Below, in pieces: positions 33,461-37,717 of a stretch of 37,717 nt of DNA (its first letter is position 1; each line of letters starts with the position of its first letter). This DNA is from Dehalococcoidia bacterium. Lineage in GTDB: Bacteria > Chloroflexota > Dehalococcoidia > Lucifugimonadales > UBA1123. The position numbers and the translations under genes are program-made. The stretch is from positions 1 through 37,717 of the forward strand of contig VXRN01000052.1 in NCBI GenBank assembly GCA_009838465.1. Direction: 5' to 3'. Under the pieces are notes generated by a model. The model saw only the letters and a list, made by a program, of their open reading frames with translations. It ran no database searches and was not told the origin of the DNA.

Positions 33461-33483
33461 CCCCTATATTCATTATGTAAAGT
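33461..33483 (+). repeat. Dispersed intergenic repeat, copy 3
   Basis: CTATATTCATTATGTAAAGT, ending 12 nt before the ATG at 33496, so here it may supply the -10 region of the following gene. Confidence 0.6.
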
Positions 33484-33495
33484 TAGGAGTTGACA

Positions 33496-33768
33496 ATGCC
33501 CAATGTGGAAGGAATACCCATCAGATACGTGCCGTTATACAACTTCCTTGTCGATAAAGGCAGAGAAGGGCACAAATACTGGCAGACGACTTTCCAAGAC
33601 ATCGAATCCATCATCGAAGCTCCCTTACCCAATTCTGCCCGCACTCAGCCACTGTTCTGGGACAATCTACGTCAGACTAGACGTGCATCGACCGCCTGGT
33701 ATAAGGCAGGTTGGCGTACCACTGACGTGGACATAAGGGCTGAAACGCTAACTTTCCACTTAGCCTGA
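33496..33768 (+). CDS. DUF7662-type protein
   Basis: A 90-residue protein from ATG 33496 with AGGAG at 33485-33489; TTG 33490 is a weaker alternative. YVPLYNFLVDKG, TFQDIESIIEAPLPNSAR, FWDN and ASTAWYKAGWRTTDVDIRAETLTF follow the DUF7662 pattern: a start YxPLyxyL, TFxeIExIlGxpLPxSAr, an aromatic WW-N motif, then AWxxAGW. Members are short bacterial proteins, often near restriction or other defence genes, and their role is not established. The upstream repeat copy at 33461-33483 may carry the promoter. Confidence 0.75.
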   Translation: MPNVEGIPIRYVPLYNFLVDKGREGHKYWQTTFQDIESIIEAPLPNSARTQPLFWDNLRQTRRASTAWYKAGWRTTDVDIRAETLTFHLA

Positions 33769-33989
33769 CAGGATGCCGACAAGCGCCGCCTGATGCTGTT
33801 TACACACCACTTGACGTGACCTCCATGCTCGCCTTTGTCAACCTTGACAAGTATGTCTCACTTGACTACCCACTCAGGATCATCAAAAGGGTCACTGACG
33901 ACGGACCCTCCCGCGTCAGACGACTTCAACCCATGGCAAACTTGGAACATATAGAATAGCTTTGAGTTTGAAACTCCGGGGAGAAAGTG

Positions 33990-34415
33990 ATGAAGCGCGA
34001 CTTGGACTTGATGAGAGAGATTATGCTGGACTTGGAAAATCGTCCCCATTACAAAGGATCCCTCAAGATATACAATTCTACGCCCACGGACCTGGAGTTG
34101 ATGCACGGCGTAGAACTCTCACAGGAAGACACCTGCAACGCAAGTCCTGAGAAATATCACAACGCCTTGTTGTTGCACGACGCTGAGTTCATTAAAGAGA
34201 ACTACCATTTTGCAGGAGTCCGGCGGGCAAGTAACACTGAGATATACATATCCCGATTGACCAACTCGGGCCACGACTTCCTAGACTCGATCCGGGATGA
34301 CGGTATTCTGTCCAAGGTTAAGACAAGGCTCCTCGCTGTTGGCGGGGAAGCTTCGCTTGAAGTAATACGGGCCCTGGCAACTTCCCTTATCAAGCAGCAA
34401 TTGGGTATTGACTGA
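33990..34415 (+). CDS. DUF2513 protein
   Basis: A 141-residue protein from ATG 33990 (GTG 33987 adjacent), preceded by GGGGAGAAAG. It opens with MKRDLDLMREIMLDLE, contains YHNALLLHDAEFI, then IYISRLTNSGHDFLDSIRDDGI, and ends in a helical tail. This is the DUF2513 pattern, a winged-helix-like family of phage and genomic-island proteins. It is probably a small regulator or a phage-derived protein. It faces the XRE-ImmA gene tail to tail. Confidence 0.8.
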   Translation: MKRDLDLMREIMLDLENRPHYKGSLKIYNSTPTDLELMHGVELSQEDTCNASPEKYHNALLLHDAEFIKENYHFAGVRRASNTEIYISRLTNSGHDFLDSIRDDGILSKVKTRLLAVGGEASLEVIRALATSLIKQQLGID

Positions 34416-34437
34416 TTCCCACAATACCATGTGCCAA

Positions 34438-34461
34438 GGGTGGGCGAACATTGGGCCACCC
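34438..34461. terminator. Possible shared hairpin between convergent genes
   Basis: GGGTGG pairs with CCACCC across a 12-nt loop, in the 78-bp gap between the stops of the DUF2513 gene and the XRE-ImmA gene. There is no T-run on either side, so termination here is only suggested by position. Confidence 0.3.
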
Positions 34462-34493
34462 AGCAGTTCCACGCCGTGCCACATCGTCGCGAT

Positions 34494-35555
34494 TCACGAT
34501 TCCAGCGCGACCGGGAATCCCACCAGACCTATGAGCAACTTGCCCACCTCGTCACGGTGTATGGACAGTTCGTCCGCCACCTGCGCCACCGATATACCCC
34601 GCTCCTTGAGACGGCCGAACACCTTCTCCAGCACTTGGGACCGCTCTCTTGGGGCGGGCTCCGGCTCCTCGGTCCGGTAGTTGAGGCGGCCGATCTCTAT
34701 GAATCGCTGGCTGTACTCGTACCTGGTCAGAAGACCAAGCTCGTGCAGCCGGTAGGTCAGCCCGGCGACCGACACCGTCCAGTGATGCTTCGCCCTGACG
34801 ATCTCCTCAAGGCTCATGCCCCGGCGCACGGTTGAGCCGACGCTCGCCCGCGGCATCAGGAAGGAGGCTCCGAACTGCTGCGCCTCCCGCTCAGCCTGCC
34901 GGTTTCGCTGGATGCCGCCCCTGGAGTGGAGTACCAGGTGTCCCAGCTCGTGAGCGGCGTCCATCCTACTGCGCTCGGCCGACTTCTGTGTGTTTAGGAA
35001 TATGTAGGGCGTCTCTTCCCGCCACACGGAGTAGGCGTCGACGCTCAGCGTGTCCTCTGCCAGCGAGAACACCCGGACGCCGTGCAGCTCCAACAGCGGC
35101 ACGACCTGCCTTATCGGACGCGCTCCCAGGCCCCAGCGCGCGCGCAACTCCATCGAGGCGATCTCCGGATCGGCGTACTCGTACTGGGGGATGTCCGGCT
35201 CCGGAAGACGAAACCTGCGCTCTATCCAGTCGCACAGGTAGACGCCCAGCGTGCCCCCGGCGGTTGCCTGGTCGCGCTGCCTGGCGGTCATCTTGCTCAG
35301 CGCGCGGAAGCTCGGCCCCTCCTGCGAGACCTCGTCGAGCGTCGGCCCGTAGAAGAATCCGACAGGGAACCTGAGTATCTCGGCGAACCGGACCGCAGTA
35401 GCCTGCTCTGGCTCTCGCTCGTCCCTGAAGTACCCGGCCAGGCTCCGTATGGATATGCCTGCTGCCCCGGCGAGCGCCCTCTTCGTCATCCCGCGCCGCC
35501 TGCGCGCCAGGTCGAGGCGGGCCCTGTTGAACTGGCTGTCGCGCATCGCGCTCAC
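34494..35555 (-). CDS. XRE-family regulator fused to an ImmA/IrrE-type zinc peptidase
   Basis: A 353-residue protein from GTG 35555 (ATG 35546 also possible). Residues about 10-70 are an XRE helix-turn-helix (RRRRGMTKRALAGAAGISIRSLAGY). Then comes a linker and an ImmA/IrrE domain with the zinc motif HELGH at 202-206, in MDAAHELGHLVLH. Another helical domain at about 290-353 has HTH character (ISVAQVADELSIHRDEVGKLL). Fused XRE-ImmA proteins are stress or mobile-element regulators in which the peptidase cleaves a repressor. It starts 7 bp after the stop of the gene at 35563, so the two form an operon, and that partner may be its regulatory target. Confidence 0.88.
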   Translation of the reverse strand: MSAMRDSQFNRARLDLARRRRGMTKRALAGAAGISIRSLAGYFRDEREPEQATAVRFAEILRFPVGFFYGPTLDEVSQEGPSFRALSKMTARQRDQATAGGTLGVYLCDWIERRFRLPEPDIPQYEYADPEIASMELRARWGLGARPIRQVVPLLELHGVRVFSLAEDTLSVDAYSVWREETPYIFLNTQKSAERSRMDAAHELGHLVLHSRGGIQRNRQAEREAQQFGASFLMPRASVGSTVRRGMSLEEIVRAKHHWTVSVAGLTYRLHELGLLTRYEYSQRFIEIGRLNYRTEEPEPAPRERSQVLEKVFGRLKERGISVAQVADELSIHRDEVGKLLIGLVGFPVALES

Positions 35556-35562
35556 GGCGTGC

Positions 35563-36237
35563 CTACTCTATCTCAACGACCGGAACGTCGATCTCGTCCC
35601 CGGGGTCTTCGTAGTAAGGCTCGATGTAAGGCATCGCGACCATCTGGCGCTCGGGCGGCGTCAGTATGATGCGGGTGTGCCAGTCCGTGATGTATCTGTC
35701 CGGCAGAAAGGTGGGAAGCGAGAGCTCGGCCCGAATCTCGCCCGCGTCTGCGTCGATGCGGTGCAGCAGGAAGTAAGTCGGGACCGGCTGCTCCCATGAG
35801 GGCATCATCTGGAAGAAGTGTCTCTGAAGACCCAGCGCCACCCGGTTGTTGATTACAGCCTCGCGCGTCCGGCTGCGGCTTCCCGTCTGCAGAGGGGTGC
35901 TGTTGCTGGACGGAAGTTCGACGCTGCCCGTGGCGGCGTTCCCCGACATGACCGCGATACACAGCTTCTCCTCGGGGTGCACCGTTATCGCGAAGTTGCC
36001 CGGCTCCTTTCTGTTCCAGCCGAGTCGCTGAAGCGTCTCTCCCAGGCCCACGTTGATCGCGTCCCAGACGCCCAGCCCCCGGATGGCGTTGGTGTGGTAT
36101 CTGGTGAGCCTGCACTTATAGTCCAGGCCCCTGCGCAGCGCGCTCCACAGGAGGGCCTGGCTCAGGTCTAGCTCGGCGAGCTTGTCGTCGACCTCCAGGG
36201 GGTAGTGGAAGACTTCGGGAAGGGGATTGGCGACCAT
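35563..36237 (-). CDS. Hypothetical partner of the XRE-ImmA regulator
   Basis: About 224 residues from ATG 36237, with AAGGGAGA eight bases upstream; the frame is open to 36303. No signal or membrane segment. It contains ALLWSALRRGLDYKCRLTRYHTNAIRGLGVWDAINVGL, a beta region with NFAITVHPEEKLCIAVMSGN, and a C-terminal part with an acidic end (DPGDEIDVPVVEIE). No known family is recognised. The 7-bp spacing to the XRE-ImmA gene argues for joint function, for example as substrate or cofactor. I recall similar pairs only vaguely and cannot name them. Confidence 0.65.
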   Translation of the reverse strand: MVANPLPEVFHYPLEVDDKLAELDLSQALLWSALRRGLDYKCRLTRYHTNAIRGLGVWDAINVGLGETLQRLGWNRKEPGNFAITVHPEEKLCIAVMSGNAATGSVELPSSNSTPLQTGSRSRTREAVINNRVALGLQRHFFQMMPSWEQPVPTYFLLHRIDADAGEIRAELSLPTFLPDRYITDWHTRIILTPPERQMVAMPYIEPYYEDPGDEIDVPVVEIE

Positions 36238-36389
36238 GTGAGGATCTCCCTTGATTACGGATGACTTCGGATATTCTATCACGCATATTGCACCTTTATA
36301 CACCTATATGCAGGCCGGTTATTATGTAATAGTGTGTTCCGAATGCGGAGGTGTGGTCTCTCATGAGACAGATTTCGGAGCGTGGCAAG

Positions 36390-37382
36390 ATGGCTAGAAG
36401 ACGAGGCCCTTCAATCAAGGGCAAGTTGCTCAACAAGTCTCGTGAGGCTGCACTGAATGCTGTCCAAACCTTCAACAATCCAGTTACCACTTTCAGAGCC
36501 GAAACGTTCATTGTACTAATGGTTATTGCATGGACTTATATGCTCCATGCCTATTATCGGCAGGAAGGTGTGGAGTATCGGCACTACACATCCAATGCCG
36601 GTTCTAAACGACGGAGATTTGCCCGTACCAAGTCGGGGGCCTTCAAGTATTGGGAGCTTGAGCACTGCCTTAATGAAAAAGAGTGTCCCCTGGATAGTCC
36701 AACGAAGAGCAACTTGCGGTTCTTAATCGGGTTACGTCATGAGATTGAACATCACATGTCTGCCGGAGCCGACACTCGCTTTTCGAGCAGATACCTCGCA
36801 TGCTGCCTCAACTACGAGCGTTACATCTGCGAACTGTTTGGGCAACACCACTCACTTGGAGCAATGGCAGCCTTCACACTTCAGTTCCGAGATCTCAGCC
36901 TAGCCGACACTTCTGAGGAAGCGGTGGAGCCGTTGCCATCCAATGTGGCGACTTACATTCGCGACTTCGATGCGGAGCTGTCTGACGACGAGATTAGCTC
37001 ACCTTATTTCCGTCGTAGGTTCCTGTTCATCCCGATAGTTACGAATAAGGAAGCGCAAGCTGATGAAGTGATCGAATTTGTGCGGGCAGACTCAGAGCTT
37101 GGTAAAGCCATCAAAAGAGAATACCATCAGATAATGCTGAAGGAAGTAGAACGTCCCAAGAAGTTGCCCGGCGAGATTGTGTCACTGATGCGTGAAGAGG
37201 GGTATACAGGATTCAATATGCATCACCACACACTCCTCTGGAAGAAGCTGGATGCAAAGAACCCAGGGAAAGGATATGGAGTCCTAGTCGCTGGCACCTG
37301 GTACTGGTATGAGAGATGGTTGGATGAAGTGAGAAAGCATTGTGCCTCCAATACAGCCACGTACATACCCAGCTCTCCGTAG
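36390..37382 (+). CDS. DUF3644 HEPN-type protein
   Basis: About 330 residues from ATG 36390, nine bases after GGAG; ATG 36363 is another option. LLNKSREAALNAVQTFNNPVTTFRAETFIVLMVIAWTYMLHAYY and then LRFLIGLRHEIEHHMS match DUF3644. GLRHEIEH holds the HEPN motif R-x4-H (R116, H121), the presumed RNase site. The C-terminal half is a variable domain (about 190-330). DUF3644 proteins are grouped with HEPN ribonucleases of defence and stress systems. It is divergent from the XRE-ImmA operon, whose control region is shared (36238-36389). This is the second HEPN protein in the window, after 1748-3076; they are not close relatives. Confidence 0.82.
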   Translation: MARRRGPSIKGKLLNKSREAALNAVQTFNNPVTTFRAETFIVLMVIAWTYMLHAYYRQEGVEYRHYTSNAGSKRRRFARTKSGAFKYWELEHCLNEKECPLDSPTKSNLRFLIGLRHEIEHHMSAGADTRFSSRYLACCLNYERYICELFGQHHSLGAMAAFTLQFRDLSLADTSEEAVEPLPSNVATYIRDFDAELSDDEISSPYFRRRFLFIPIVTNKEAQADEVIEFVRADSELGKAIKREYHQIMLKEVERPKKLPGEIVSLMREEGYTGFNMHHHTLLWKKLDAKNPGKGYGVLVAGTWYWYERWLDEVRKHCASNTATYIPSSP

Positions 37383-37717
37383 TTATTGACAAGATGTGAT
37401 ATGTACCGTCCGACCGGGTACAGAGTAATCTCCGGGGTCAGAACGGCGTCGATCAGTAGGGCTGCCAGGAGGTATGTTTCGCTCAGTATCGGTGCCGCGA
37501 TCGCCGGGTGACAATGGTGTTCATAGCCTTCCCGCGCTGATTCTGCAGCTGCGCCAACCAGACGGATACGACCCGAAAGCACGAATCCGGGGTCGAGCAC
37601 GGCAAAACCGGGCCCGTAGAGCGTCTGTGCTCGAGCCAAGCTACTGCGGGGAACACCCAGAAACCCTAGCAGGCTGCGGAAGAACGGCTCTCGGAGCAGC
37701 GTAGAGAGGTCGCTGGC
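37223..37717 (-). CDS. Partial minus-strand gene reaching the window edge
   Basis: The frame is open to the last base of the window, so its start lies outside. The visible part includes LLREPFFRSLLGFLGVPRSSL, LDPGFVLSGRIRLVGAAAESA and LLAALLIDAVLTPEITLYPVG, which read like genuine protein. From about 37382 leftwards the frame overlaps the DUF3644 gene in antisense and looks non-native, so the true gene may have been cut at about 37385. No family is recognised. Confidence 0.4.
   Translation of the reverse strand, partial: ASDLSTLLREPFFRSLLGFLGVPRSSLARAQTLYGPGFAVLDPGFVLSGRIRLVGAAAESAREGYEHHCHPAIAAPILSETYLLAALLIDAVLTPEITLYPVGRYISHLVNNYGELGMYVAVLEAQCFLTSSNHLSYQYQVPATRTPYPFPGFFASSFFQRSVW

Noticed and set aside
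580..37440. Direct repeats (attachment sites) at the two borders of the region
   Set aside because: Compared the sequence after 600 with that around 37385 by eye; only a short CTCCGTAG-like match, no better than chance, and no tRNA or integrase is present.

Overview
The window looks like an accessory region of a Chloroflexota genome, probably a SAR202/Dehalococcoidia-type lineage. This is inferred from style, not from a marker gene: moderately high GC, many secreted proteins with long Pro/Thr-rich stalks, RCC1-like and plant-type leucine-rich repeats on lipoproteins, and a DUF5679 zinc ribbon. No rRNA, tRNA or CRISPR array was seen.

Layout. (1) 1-3.3 kb: end of a Gfo/Idh/MocA oxidoreductase, a zinc-ribbon membrane protein, and an Apea-like HEPN protein flanked by two related 38-nt repeats. 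(2) 3.3-10.1 kb: two SAM methyltransferases, a ribbon-helix-helix regulator next to a frameshifted drug-efflux MFS, a DUF5679 protein, a second MFS and a TIMP-like surface protein. (3) 10.2-10.8 kb: a DUF3800 gene with a damaged 3' end. (4) 11-32.4 kb: a cluster of modular envelope proteins. Six genes share one promoter, leader and lipoprotein-signal cassette but carry different payloads: three zinc-peptidase-like proteins of one family, an RCC1-repeat protein, an LRR plus zinc-peptidase plus Ig-like protein, and a caspase-fold (C11-like) peptidase. A seventh, on the minus strand, carries two tandem peptidase-like domains. (5) 32.4-37.7 kb: small unknown genes (DUF7662, DUF2513), a fused XRE-ImmA regulator with a conserved-looking partner, and a DUF3644 HEPN protein, giving the impression of a defence or stress island.

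The most striking object is a 1268-bp element (15984-17251) with perfect 17-bp terminal inverted repeats, no recognisable transposase and a complete HicA/HicB toxin-antitoxin operon. It sits inside the RCC1-repeat lipoprotein gene. Removing it restores a single 936-residue reading frame. The hicAB promoter carries a perfect palindrome between its -35 and -10 boxes, and the predicted transcription start falls on the hicA start codon.

Many genes are broken: an MFS frameshift, an amber codon replacing a Trp in the tandem peptidase gene, a G7-tract frameshift in the caspase-like gene, a C6-tract frameshift in a lipoprotein fragment, the element insertion, and an orphan Ig-domain remnant. The region therefore seems to turn over fast by duplication, recombination through shared leaders and Pro/Thr stalks, and decay. 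Some of the single-base lesions could be sequencing errors.
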